Below are positions 29,291 to 37,634 of a DNA stretch of 44,734 nucleotides, piece after piece. The notes under the pieces are model-generated. The model saw only the letters and a program-made list of their open reading frames with translations, ran no database searches and was not told the origin of the DNA. The stretch's first letter is position 1. Each line of letters begins with the position of its first letter. The DNA lies in the NCBI GenBank assembly GCA_016190245.1, contig JACPQY010000035.1, positions 1 through 44,734 of the forward strand, read 5' to 3'. Made by a program: the position numbers and the translations under genes. Source of the DNA: Nitrospirota bacterium (GTDB lineage: Bacteria; JACPQY01).

Positions 29291-31567
29291 TCAGTGTGCG
29301 GATGGCCCCGCTTCCCCGTTGCGACCGGGGACACTCCCTTGGGCCTCGGGGTGCGGCGGGACGGGCTTCTCAGCCCCTCCCCTCCAAAGCCGCCGCCACC
29401 ACCTTTGCGACGCCGCATCCGCCTCCGGGGTGTAGCCGCGGTACTGGTAGCGGTAGAGGTAACGCGGGTAGAAATACGGGCCGTGGTAATCGATGTCGTT
29501 GAGCACGATTCCGATGAGGTTGCCGCCCGCGCCCTTGATGGTCTCGATGGCGCGCATCAACATGTCGCGCGGTGTGCGGCCGATGCGGTAGACGAGAATC
29601 ACGGCATCCACGTGGGGCGCGATCACCGTCGCATCCGCCACGGGCAGGATCGGGGGGCAATCCACGATCACGGTCTCGAAGGCCCGCTTCGCCTCCTGCA
29701 GAAAACCGCGCGAGGTGAGCTGCATCAACGTCTCCGACGGGTGCACGGGCGTGGGGCCCGCGGGCAGGATGTGGAGGTTGTCGAGCCCCGGCGATTCCTG
29801 CACGGTCTTCGGATCGAGCCCGTCCACGAACAAATCGTAGATGCTCCGCACCTCGTCGCGCCAGGGGCGGTTGTCGAGCACCACGTTCGTGAGCCCGTCG
29901 TCGGCTCGGAGAGGGAAGATCTTGTGCATGGTGGGGCGCCGCGTGTTGGCCTCGACCAGGAGCGTGGAGTAGCCCGCCTGGGCGAAGGTGATGGCAAGGT
30001 TCGAGGTGATGAAGGACTTGCCTTCCTGGGGGGTCGCGCTCGAGACCATGAACAGCCGTCGCTCGGCCAGACCTCCTCTGAGCGCCATCCGGAGGATCCG
30101 GAAACTCTCGCTCGTCGGATTCTTGGGCCAGAAATGGGCCACCATCTTCTCCCGGAAATACGGCGTCCCGCTGCCGTTGACCGCGGGCGGAGCCCGGCCC
30201 TTGTGAACGCGATCCGACTGGGGGTTGAAGTGCGGGATCACGGACAGCACCGGCAGCCCCACCAGGGCCTCCACCTCCGCCACGTTTTCCAGCGAGAAAT
30301 CGAACGCCTCGCGGAGGAAGGCCAGTCCAATCCCCGCGATGAGGCCGAGAAACATCACCGGCAGCACCGGCGCGAGCTGGATCTTGTGGACGGGTTCGGT
30401 GGGCAGGAGGGCCAACTCCACAACCTGGACGTAGTCGGCGCGGAAGCTGTCCTCGAACTCGGCGGTCTGGTAGGCCTGCTCCATCTGCTCCAGCATGGAC
30501 TGGTATCGCTCCACCCGGCGCCTCAGCCGCACCATCTCGATCTCATCTTTCAGATAGTCCGAGCGCGCCGCCTCGATCTGTGCCTTCTGTTGGTCGATCT
30601 CCAGACGCTTGCGTCCGCTCTCTTCCAAGAGCCCTCCAAGGGTGTGAACCAACTGAGCCCGGAGGACGGCGAGGCGTTCCTCCATCTCCCGCACGAGCGG
30701 GTGCGAGGTGGTGAGAAGCAACTGCTGCTCCTGGCGCCTCAGGAGGAGTTGCGTGTAGTCCTGACGGAGCTGTTCGTAGTTGGGCGGCGCTTCGGGGATG
30801 GTGAGTGAGTTCAACGTGCCCTCTTGGGAGGCAACATCGGACGTGAGGACACCCAGGACGTTTCGCACGGCCTCTTCCTGCCAGACCAGGGACTGGTCTT
30901 TCTCCTCGAGATCCACCAAACGGTTGAGTTGGACGCTCAGGGTGGAGCCCGTATCGGACAGGCGGTGGGACAGCTTGAACTCGTTCATCTCCTGCTCGGC
31001 CTTCTCCTCCATTTCCTCGAGCTTTTGCTTGTGCCCGCCGGTCAGGTCGCGGGCATGCTGGGCCCGTTCGCGGCTCCTCTGGGTGCGGTACGTGCGGTAG
31101 GCTTGGGCCGTGTAGTTGGCGAGGTCCCTGGCCTCTCTCGGCTCTCCGGAGGTGGCCACGATATCAATGAAGGCCGTGCGTTCCCGCTTGCGGGCTTCCA
31201 CCTTGCTCTGGTAGTCGCGGATCACGGAGAACACGGTCTCCTGGCGGGAGGCCTCCTCGAGCGTCGTTTCCGCCGGAATCCGACCCATCTTCTTGGCCAC
31301 ATCGAGCATCACCGGGAGGCTCGTGACCACGTTCAACTCCGTCGTGAGATCGGTGATGCCGTAGGGGAAGCCGCCCCGGGCGGCGAAGAAGTACTGGACC
31401 TCGACACTGGCATGGGTCTGATACTGCACTTCCTGGCGCCGCAGAAAGAACGCGGCAACAAGAACGGAAAGCCCAACCGCAAGGAAGACGATGAATTTCC
31501 GCTTGAGGATGACCCTGAAGACCTCCGGCAGCGAGGCGTAGCGTTCGAAGCGGCCGCGGCTCGTCAT
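29291..31567 (-). CDS. Wzc-like tyrosine autokinase / chain-length regulator, copy 1
   Basis: 758 residues. Residues 10-35 are the first membrane helix, followed by a Wzz-type periplasmic domain with long coiled coils (about residues 150-390) and a second helix near 400 (LAPVLPVMFLGLIAGIGLAF). The cytoplasmic BY-kinase domain has Walker A SATPQEGKS (near 510), a Walker A' segment LLVEANTRRP where the usual DxDxR is ExNxR, and Walker B VIVDCPPILPVAD. The C-terminal tyrosine cluster is dense, with eight Tyr in 23 residues (FYPRYLYRYQYRGY). The family controls polymer length and export in Wzy-dependent polysaccharide pathways. It starts 13 bases after an HD-GYP gene. No Wzx, Wzy or glycosyltransferase is beside it. 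Confidence 0.92.
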   Translation of the reverse strand: MTSRGRFERYASLPEVFRVILKRKFIVFLAVGLSVLVAAFFLRRQEVQYQTHASVEVQYFFAARGGFPYGITDLTTELNVVTSLPVMLDVAKKMGRIPAETTLEEASRQETVFSVIRDYQSKVEARKRERTAFIDIVATSGEPREARDLANYTAQAYRTYRTQRSRERAQHARDLTGGHKQKLEEMEEKAEQEMNEFKLSHRLSDTGSTLSVQLNRLVDLEEKDQSLVWQEEAVRNVLGVLTSDVASQEGTLNSLTIPEAPPNYEQLRQDYTQLLLRRQEQQLLLTTSHPLVREMEERLAVLRAQLVHTLGGLLEESGRKRLEIDQQKAQIEAARSDYLKDEIEMVRLRRRVERYQSMLEQMEQAYQTAEFEDSFRADYVQVVELALLPTEPVHKIQLAPVLPVMFLGLIAGIGLAFLREAFDFSLENVAEVEALVGLPVLSVIPHFNPQSDRVHKGRAPPAVNGSGTPYFREKMVAHFWPKNPTSESFRILRMALRGGLAERRLFMVSSATPQEGKSFITSNLAITFAQAGYSTLLVEANTRRPTMHKIFPLRADDGLTNVVLDNRPWRDEVRSIYDLFVDGLDPKTVQESPGLDNLHILPAGPTPVHPSETLMQLTSRGFLQEAKRAFETVIVDCPPILPVADATVIAPHVDAVILVYRIGRTPRDMLMRAIETIKGAGGNLIGIVLNDIDYHGPYFYPRYLYRYQYRGYTPEADAASQRWWRRLWRGGAEKPVPPHPEAQGSVPGRNGEAGPSAH

Positions 31568-31580
31568 GCCGGGGCGGGAC

Positions 31581-32501
31581 TCACACGAGTGCTTCGCGGA
31601 TCGTGATCATGGGGTGCCGCTGGAGGTCAACGAGCCGATGCTCCACCTCGGCAGGATCCCCATCCAGCACCTCCACGAGGGGACGCATGGGCGTCTCGGG
31701 ACGCACGTCTTTGACGCGGGCCATGCGGCCGCTGGAGAGGCGCACTAGAGAGCCGGGAGGGTACGGCGTGAGGCTCCTGAAGGCGGCAACCCAAAGACGA
31801 CGCGAGAACTGGTCCCGGCCTGATCGAAGGAGGTGAGAAATCCCTTCGAAGAACGAAACCGCCCGCCGCCACGGCCGGGCATGCGTGAGACTTTCGAGGG
31901 TGTCGCAGACGCCGACGACCTGCGCCGTGAGGTCGATCTGATCGCTCCGGAGACCCTGGGGATACCCGCTGCCGTCCGCGCGCTCGTGCTCCTGAAGGGC
32001 CACGCGGGCGAAAACGCGGCTCAGGCCGGAATCGCGCAGGATCAGCGAGCCCCGATCGGGATGCGTCTTCATGAGACGGCGCTGATCGTCGCTGAGGGGA
32101 CCGTCCTGCCGCAGCATGTCCGAGGGCAGACCCAGCATTCCCACGTCGTGCAGGAGAGCAGCCACGCCGACCAGGAGCAGGTCCTTCCCCCGTAGGCCCA
32201 ACTCGCCGGCGAGCCTGAGCGAGATGACGCTGACGTTTAGGGAATGCGTCCCGACCGGATCGGCGTCTTGGACTTCGGGAGTCAGGCGGAACACCCGCTC
32301 CAGCCACAGTTGAGACCAAGCGACCGAGTGCTCGGTGAGATCCGTGAAGAGGGCGAAGAGTCGGTGATCGCTCACATCGCGCTGGTTGTGGAGCTGCCCC
32401 ATGAGGTGGTTAAGCTCCTCCAGCACGGCGCGCCTGAGCGCCTCAACCTTCTTCCTCTCAGGATCGTTCCCGTTCGACGAATGTGTCCCTATACCAGCCA
32501 C
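31581..32501 (-). CDS. HD-GYP domain protein, copy 1
   Basis: 306 residues from GTG 32501. Residues 80-240 are an HD-GYP domain: His86 in GTHSLNVS, His118-Asp119 in LLHDVGMLGLP, His147, EHERADGSGYP with His172 and GYP at 179-181, and Asp200 in VCDTLESLTHARP. The domain usually hydrolyses c-di-GMP. The typical HDIGK Lys is Met here, and the HHE pair reads EHE, so activity should be tested. Residues 240-306 form a beta-rich tail often seen after HD-GYP domains (YPPGSLVRLSSGRMARV). No sensor domain is present. It is followed by the Wzc-like gene after 13 bases, implying c-di-GMP-linked control of polysaccharide. Confidence 0.9.
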   Translation of the reverse strand: MAGIGTHSSNGNDPERKKVEALRRAVLEELNHLMGQLHNQRDVSDHRLFALFTDLTEHSVAWSQLWLERVFRLTPEVQDADPVGTHSLNVSVISLRLAGELGLRGKDLLLVGVAALLHDVGMLGLPSDMLRQDGPLSDDQRRLMKTHPDRGSLILRDSGLSRVFARVALQEHERADGSGYPQGLRSDQIDLTAQVVGVCDTLESLTHARPWRRAVSFFEGISHLLRSGRDQFSRRLWVAAFRSLTPYPPGSLVRLSSGRMARVKDVRPETPMRPLVEVLDGDPAEVEHRLVDLQRHPMITIREALV

Positions 32502-32585
32502 CGTTCCGGTGCGTGATCGGAATTAGCCCACCGGTTGCATATTGTATCGAACAGAGTGAGGAAAGTCAACGAAAGTCGCCGCACT

Positions 32586-32653
32586 GTGCCGCCGGCGCGG
32601 CACGCCGGACGGCCTCCAATATTTCTCCCCCCCCACAGCCATCCGGTGGGGGG
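32586..32653. terminator. Two GC-rich hairpins between module 2 and module 1
   Basis: Hairpin one: GTGCCGC (32586-32592), loop CGGC, GCGGCAC (32597-32603). Hairpin two: CCCCCCAC (32629-32636), 9-base loop, GTGGGGGG (32646-32653). They follow the stop of the second kinase gene on the minus strand and precede the next HD-GYP start by 85 bases. Neither has a T-tract, so they could be Rho-dependent stops, attenuators or mRNA-stabilising structures. Confidence 0.4.
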
Positions 32654-32692
32654 TCCACGCCGAGCGTTCGCTACGGTGGTGGTCCCGCGACT

Positions 32693-34942
32693 TCAGGCGG
32701 GATTCGCCCCCACATCCTGGTCGGCGCTTGCTACCGCCGGCGCCTGATGATCGGGCGCGCCCCCAAGGCGCCACCGTTTCCAGAAGGGCACGGATGCCCG
32801 ATCGGCCTCCGGTGTGTAGCCGCGGTACTGATACCGATAGAGGTACCGCGGGTAGAAGCTCGGCCCCTGGTAGTCCACATCGTTGAGCACCATCCCCATG
32901 ATGTTGCCCTTGACGCCGCGGATGGTCTCGATCGCGCGCATGAGCATGTCGCGCGGTGTTCGCCCCATGCGGTAAACCAGGATGACACCGTCCACATGCG
33001 GGGCCAGGACGGAGGCATCCGCCACCGGGAGGATGGGCGGGCAATCAATGATCACGATCTCAAACTCCTTCCTGGCCTGGCCGATGAGATTTCGATCCAT
33101 GAGCTGCATGAGCGTCTCCGAGGGATGCACGGGCGTCTGTCCGGCGGGCAGGAGGCGAAGGTTCTCCAAGCCGGGCGCGTCCTGGATGGACTTCGGATCG
33201 AGTCCCTCCAGGATGAAGTCGTGGACGCCTCGGATCTGGTCCCGCCAGACAACGGCATCGGACACCGCGCTGGTCAACCCCTGGTCATGCTTGATCGGGA
33301 AGATCTTGTGCATGGTGGGGCGCCGCGTGTTCGCCTCGATGAGAAGCGTGGAGTAGTTCGCCTGGGCAAAGGTGATGGCGAGGTTCGAGGTGATAAAGGA
33401 CTTGCCTTCCTGCGGCGTCGCGCTCGTCACCAGGAACACCCGCGGCCCCTCAGTCCCCCTTCGGATCGCCATCCGGAGCATCCGGAAGCTCTCGCTCGTC
33501 GGATTCTTGGGCCAGAAATGGGCAATCATCTTGGACCGGAAGTACGGCAGTTCGGCTCCGTTGCCTTTCGGCGGCGGCCGACGACCTTGCCGGGCCTCGG
33601 CCTGCTCCGCGTCGAAGTGAGGGATGACCGAGAGGACGGGCAGCCCGACGACGTGCTCGGCTTCCGAGATGTCCTCCATCGAGAAATCGAACGCCTCGCG
33701 CAGGAAGGCGAGCCCGATCCCCATCACAAGGCCGAGGAGCAGGATGGGGACGGTCGGGCCGAGGCGCAGCCGGGTCATCGGCTCCGTGGGCAGAACGGCC
33801 ATCTCGACCACGCGAACATGCTCCCCCCGGTAGCTCTCCTGGAATTCGACGGTCTGGAGAGACTGCTCGGTTTGCTCGAGCATGGACTGGTACCTGTCCA
33901 CCTTCCGCCGCAGCCGGACGAGTTCAATCTCATCCTTCAGGAAGTTGTGGCGCGCCGACTCGATCGCTGCGCGCTCGGCCTCGAGCTGCTCGCGGTGGCG
34001 CCCGATTTCTTCCAACAGCATCCCGATGGTGCCCACGAGGCGTCCCCGCAGGGCTGTCATCCGCTCGTCGAGCTCTTGCAGACGAGGGTGGGCCACGGCC
34101 AGCATGCTGCGGGCTTCGTCCCGCTCGACCTGGAGGGCCAGGTAGTTCTCCCGCAGGCGCTCGATCGCAGACGGATCCGCGGTCGCGAGAACGGCGGGGG
34201 CGGCCGCCGCTTCCCCGGGCTCCGCGCCCAAGGAGGACAACATCTGCCGATAGACCTCGGCGCGGCGAGACAACTCCGCACCCTGCTCCTCGACTTCAAC
34301 CTGGCGGTTGAGCTGCACATCCATGGCGGCCTGGGCCTCCGTCACACGGCGCTCGAGCTTGAAGTTGCTCAACTCCTTCTCTGCCTGGCCAAGCAACTCC
34401 TCCAGGCGTTCGCGATAGGAGCGGCCGACCTCGCGGGCCTGCTCCACGCGCTCGTGGGACCGCAGGTTGCGGTGGCTCCGGTAGGCGTAGGCTGTGAAGT
34501 TCGCCACATCACGCGCTTCCATGGCCTCCGGTGAGGTAACGTGGATATCTACGATGGTGGTGCTGCCCCTCTGCTCCGGGCTGATGAGGCTCTGGATGCG
34601 GCGCAAGTCGGCTAGAACGGCCGAATCGCGCCCGGCCTCTTCCAATCCGAGGGACTCGGGAACGCGCCCGAGCCGCTGCGCCACCTCGAAGACCACGGGG
34701 AGGCTGGTGATGATGTTGCGCTCGGTCTCGAAGTCCGTGAAGTTGAATCCGAAGCCGTTGCGCATCTCGTAGAATTGCTCTACCTCGACGGACGCGTGCG
34801 TCCTGAACAACTCCTGCTGCCCCCTCAGGAAGAAGGCGGCCACCATCCCCGAGAGAACAAAGCACATGAGGACGATGTACTTCCGCTTGATCACCACCCG
34901 GAGGATGTCCGGGAGCGAGGTTGCGGCTTCACGGCGTGCCAT
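32693..34942 (-). CDS. Wzc-like tyrosine autokinase / chain-length regulator, copy 2
   Basis: 749 residues, clearly a paralogue of the protein at 29291-31567 over its whole length. It has an N-terminal membrane helix (RKYIVLMCFVLSGMVAAFF), Wzz-type domain with coiled coils, and a second helix near 405. The kinase domain has Walker A SATPQEGKS near residue 505, the same altered Walker A' (LLIEANTRRP), and Walker B VIIDCPPILPVAD. The C-terminal tyrosine cluster has seven Tyr (FYPRYLYRYQYRGY). Periplasmic coiled-coil parts differ most between the copies, while the kinase domain differs least. ATG 34942 follows AAGGGGTGAACC. It is 29 bases after its HD-GYP partner. Confidence 0.92.
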   Translation of the reverse strand: MARREAATSLPDILRVVIKRKYIVLMCFVLSGMVAAFFLRGQQELFRTHASVEVEQFYEMRNGFGFNFTDFETERNIITSLPVVFEVAQRLGRVPESLGLEEAGRDSAVLADLRRIQSLISPEQRGSTTIVDIHVTSPEAMEARDVANFTAYAYRSHRNLRSHERVEQAREVGRSYRERLEELLGQAEKELSNFKLERRVTEAQAAMDVQLNRQVEVEEQGAELSRRAEVYRQMLSSLGAEPGEAAAAPAVLATADPSAIERLRENYLALQVERDEARSMLAVAHPRLQELDERMTALRGRLVGTIGMLLEEIGRHREQLEAERAAIESARHNFLKDEIELVRLRRKVDRYQSMLEQTEQSLQTVEFQESYRGEHVRVVEMAVLPTEPMTRLRLGPTVPILLLGLVMGIGLAFLREAFDFSMEDISEAEHVVGLPVLSVIPHFDAEQAEARQGRRPPPKGNGAELPYFRSKMIAHFWPKNPTSESFRMLRMAIRRGTEGPRVFLVTSATPQEGKSFITSNLAITFAQANYSTLLIEANTRRPTMHKIFPIKHDQGLTSAVSDAVVWRDQIRGVHDFILEGLDPKSIQDAPGLENLRLLPAGQTPVHPSETLMQLMDRNLIGQARKEFEIVIIDCPPILPVADASVLAPHVDGVILVYRMGRTPRDMLMRAIETIRGVKGNIMGMVLNDVDYQGPSFYPRYLYRYQYRGYTPEADRASVPFWKRWRLGGAPDHQAPAVASADQDVGANPA

Positions 34943-34971
34943 GGTTCACCCCTTTTTCAAGCCGAAGCGGC

Positions 34972-35892
34972 CTATGCCAGCGCTTCCTGAATCGTGACCA
35001 GCGGGTAGCGCCGCAGGTCGAGAAGAACGTCTCCCTCCGGGTCCTTTTCGCTCTGGAGCACCTCCACGGTGGGCCGCATGAGCGTTTCCGGGTCCGGTTC
35101 GTACACGCGGCCGAGCTGGCCGTTGGAGAGGCGGACCATCGTGCCGGGCGGGTACGGCGTGATCCGCCGGAGCCCCGCGGACCAGATCTCGCGCGGGAAC
35201 TGCGCCTTGTGCTCGTGAAGGAGATCCGTGAATGCCCGGATGAAGGGCCGGGCCTTCCGGTGCGGCCGCGGGTGCGTCATGCTCTCGATCGTGTCGCAGT
35301 AGCCCACGATCGAGGCGAAGCCATGGATCTCGGGCCCCTTGAGCTTGAATGGGTAGCCGCTGCCGTCCTGCCTTTCGTGCTCCTGGAGAACGACCTCCGA
35401 GAACGACCGCGAGAGACCGGAGTGACGCAGGAGTTTGAATCCCTGCTCCGGATGGCGGCTCACGATCGAACGCTCCTCCGGCGTGAAGGCTCGCTCGACC
35501 TCCAGCACCTGATGGGGGACGTCGAAGAGGCCGATGTCGTGCAGGAGGGCGCCCATCCCAAGGAGCATGAGGTCGCGACCCGCGTAGCCGAGATCGCGGC
35601 CGATCTCCATGGAGAGGATGCTGACGTTGAGCGCCTCCACAGACAGCCGCTCGCCGTTCACCGGCTCGGGGGTCGGGCGGAACACGAATTCCAGCCAGAA
35701 CCGGCGGCGGATCGGGATGTCCTCTGCGAGCGTCGAGTAGACCGAGAACAGGCGGTGGTCCCGGATGTCGCGCTGATTTCGCAGCAGTTCGACAAAGTCC
35801 CGGAACTCCGTCAGGACCGAGCGTGCGATGGACCGGACATGCAGCCGATCCTGCTCGTTTTCGTTCTTTCGAATGAGCGGCCGAGCTTCCAC
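34972..35892 (-). CDS. HD-GYP domain protein, copy 2
   Basis: 306 residues from GTG 35892, with GGGAGGG upstream. It aligns without gaps in the core to the copy at 31581-32501: His118-Asp119 (LLHDIGLFDVP), His147, EHERQDGSGYP and Asp200 (GYCDTIESMTHPRP) are at the same positions. The His86 of copy 1 is Glu86 here (RLSVEALNV), so one candidate metal ligand differs between the copies. The tail has the same beta-rich pattern (YPPGTMVRLSNGQLGRV). It is the first gene of the five-gene minus-strand run. The likely role is c-di-GMP hydrolysis or sensing tied to the polysaccharide kinase. Confidence 0.9.
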   Translation of the reverse strand: MEARPLIRKNENEQDRLHVRSIARSVLTEFRDFVELLRNQRDIRDHRLFSVYSTLAEDIPIRRRFWLEFVFRPTPEPVNGERLSVEALNVSILSMEIGRDLGYAGRDLMLLGMGALLHDIGLFDVPHQVLEVERAFTPEERSIVSRHPEQGFKLLRHSGLSRSFSEVVLQEHERQDGSGYPFKLKGPEIHGFASIVGYCDTIESMTHPRPHRKARPFIRAFTDLLHEHKAQFPREIWSAGLRRITPYPPGTMVRLSNGQLGRVYEPDPETLMRPTVEVLQSEKDPEGDVLLDLRRYPLVTIQEALA

Positions 35893-36036
35893 TGTTAGCC
35901 CTCCCCGGCCGACTCGGACACCGCTGATATTTCGTTCATGGTACTAAACCCCCTTCCCTTCGTCAAATTCTTCCACCATTCGACAGGCCGACCCCCGCTC
36001 GCGCCCTAGCTGCCCTCCGCCCGCCATTGCGCCATT

Positions 36037-36060
36037 GGGGTCAAGTCTTGACTTGATACT
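36037..36060. repeat. Left inverted end of RAYT element
   Basis: 24 bases, GGGGTCAAGTCTTGACTTGA followed by TACT, perfectly inverted relative to 37057-37080. Confidence 0.85.
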
Positions 36061-36102
36061 TCTTGGCTCTCCCCGAAAGTGATTCACGGTTTGCCTCCTG
36101 AC

Positions 36103-37041
36103 CTACGTGGTTTCCACAATCCCGATCAGAAGCGTTCTGATTCTCTGGTCCGCCCGAACGAGGCTGTCCATTCGAACGCACGCCTTCGTCACGGCACTGT
36201 CGCTCCCCAAGCCGAAATGCCGCCGTATCTCCGCACTCGGATACCCCGCCACCCGGCTCGAAAGGTAGATCGCCAAGTTCCGCGCGTCATTCGTCCGACC
36301 CCGCCGCCCCGTCAAGAGATCCCGTGAAGTGCGACCCGTCTTCCGAACCACTGCCTGCACCACGGCTCCCAAGGAGGGGAACTGCGGGGTCCGTTCCCTC
36401 CGCGCATGCTCCCGAGACGGTCGAGCCCTCCTGATCGCCGCGGCAAGAAAGCCCCCATCCCCCAGAAACGGGCTCCATCGCCCGCCCTCAAGATAGGCCC
36501 TCAGCGCAGCCTCGTTCCCCTCCGCCACAAACCGCTCGAAGGCGCCAGGGTTCGGAAATCGACCCAGCACCTCCGCCCAGGCCAACCATCCCGGTTTCCT
36601 CGAAGCAAGGTACAAGACGTGACTGCTCCACGGGTATGCCCTCGCGGCCCTCACCAAGCCGGCCTCAACGGGGTTGAGGTGAATGTACCGGACCAGTTGC
36701 AACAGGTAGACATCCGCATCCACCAGAAGAGCCTTGTAGCGGCCTCGGAACAAGGGACCGTCACGCCCGCGATCCCGGTTGAATCGCTGGGTGTACAGTC
36801 CATCCACATGCCTCATCACTCGGGACACGTTGCCGCGAGGGGTCTGCAAGAAGAGATGGTAGTGGGTCTTCATGCAGCAATAGGCCATTACCCTGACGTC
36901 CCACCGCGTCGTGATATCCGCAAGCAGATCAACGAATCGCCCATGATCCTCCTCCCGCTCGAAGACCGGCTGCCGATCGAGGCCGCGGTTCATCACGTGG
37001 TAGTACGCCCCGGGGAATTCGACTCGCAACGGCCGCGCCAT
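36103..37041 (-). CDS. REP-associated tyrosine transposase (RAYT / Y1 family)
   Basis: 312 residues from ATG 37041 (three codons further up is another ATG). The start MARPLRVEFPGAYYHVMNRG is the standard opening of this family. The HUH metal-binding pair is in CCMKTHYHLFLQTP. GRYKALLVDADVYLLQLVRY contains the candidate catalytic Tyr, followed by IHLNPVEAGLV. The C-terminal third has a DnaA-like helix-turn-helix (AEIRRHFGLGSDSAV), as in the longer transposase subgroup. It cuts and rejoins single-stranded DNA at palindromic repeats. The frame is intact, and inverted ends flank it at 36037 and 37057. Confidence 0.93.
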   Translation of the reverse strand: MARPLRVEFPGAYYHVMNRGLDRQPVFEREEDHGRFVDLLADITTRWDVRVMAYCCMKTHYHLFLQTPRGNVSRVMRHVDGLYTQRFNRDRGRDGPLFRGRYKALLVDADVYLLQLVRYIHLNPVEAGLVRAARAYPWSSHVLYLASRKPGWLAWAEVLGRFPNPGAFERFVAEGNEAALRAYLEGGRWSPFLGDGGFLAAAIRRARPSREHARRERTPQFPSLGAVVQAVVRKTGRTSRDLLTGRRGRTNDARNLAIYLSSRVAGYPSAEIRRHFGLGSDSAVTKACVRMDSLVRADQRIRTLLIGIVETT

Positions 37042-37056
37042 CAAATCCATCCAAGT

Positions 37057-37080
37057 AGTATCAAGTCAAGACTTGACCCC
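37057..37080. repeat. Right inverted end of RAYT element
   Basis: Exact reverse complement of 36037-36060. It overlaps the last codons of the SBBP-type remnant, giving that frame an artificial end (SWGQVLT). Confidence 0.85.
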
Positions 37081-37573
37081 ATGACCTTGCGTTGGGGTTT
37101 GAGCCGGAGAGTTTGAGGCGGAGGACGGAGGATTCCCATATCCCCTCACCCTCTCCCGCAGGCGGGAGAGGGGAAAGTCTTTTGGAGCCTATCTTGGAGG
37201 CGGTGTCGGCCTCTCCGGAACTCCTCACCCTCGCCCTCTCCTCTTCGAGGAGAGGGAACTCCCTCGACCCATTCTGGATGGCGTGAGGGGATCTGCCCGC
37301 GAAAACGAGAACGGCCTCGGTCGACGTGAGGAAGAGGGTGTAGCCGGGGCCACGGGAGATGAATTGAACCGAGGGGTCGGTTTGACCCTGATTGGATTCG
37401 AAAATCAGTTGGCGCGTTGCAAAGGCCTGAACTTGGGGCTTGGTCAACGCAGCCCGAGGATGGGTCTTGGCAGGCCGGTTCGCGTCCGGTTCGCCACCGC
37501 GACCGATGACAAAGATGGCCAAAGCGCATGCGGACGCTGCGGAAACCGCAGCGATTCGGAGCGTTCTAGTCAT
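37061..37573 (-). pseudogene. 5' remnant of SBBP-type (DUF7948-like) secreted beta-propeller gene
   Basis: 170 residues. ATG 37573 follows AAGGAGGAT, and residues 1-24 are a signal peptide (TLRIAAVSAASACALAIFVI). Residues 50-92 match the N-terminal region of SBBP-repeat proteins (LIFESNQGQTDPSVQFISRG, PGYTLFLTSTEAVLVF). A dispersed repeat (37142-37290) then interrupts. The family sequence resumes as SSVLRLKLSGSNPNA and ends at the RAYT boundary. Full-length members are many hundreds of residues, and I see no remainder on the far side of the element (35893-36036). The promoter-proximal part still looks translatable, so a short exported peptide may be made. Confidence 0.75.
37142..37290. repeat. 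Dispersed repeat with CCCCTCACC/GTGAGGGG ends inside the SBBP remnant
   Basis: It starts CCCCTCACCCTCTCCC and ends GGCGTGAGGGG. Inner hairpins CTCTCCCGCAGGCGGGAGAG (37152-37171) and CCTCTCCTCTTCGAGGAGAGG (37235-37255) are near perfect. It is related by its ends to 15537-15650. It keeps the host frame open and encodes low-complexity sequence. Confidence 0.65.
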
Positions 37574-37634
37574 GGATGTATCCTCCTTAGGAGTTGGTTG
37601 ACACCGCTATTCACCCTGAAGAGCTTCGAACTAC

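Larger units (their letters stand above)
36036..37081 (-). mobile_element. RAYT-type element bounded by inverted repeats
   Basis: GGGGTCAAGTCTTGACTTGA + TACT at 36037-36060 is the exact reverse complement of 37057-37080. The match continues inward as TCTTGG/ACTTGG with one mismatch, giving about 30 bp. Each end is itself palindromic (TCAAGTCTTGA). The single gene inside is a Y1 (HUH) transposase. The right end lies within the 3' end of the SBBP-type remnant, so the element sits in that gene. I see no target-site duplication. Confidence 0.75.

Noticed and set aside
29269-29418. Upstream extension of the PI-PLC-like gene
   Set aside because: It overlaps the kinase 3' end and lacks a start signal, whereas ATG 29268 has AGGGAGG and a lipoprotein signal.
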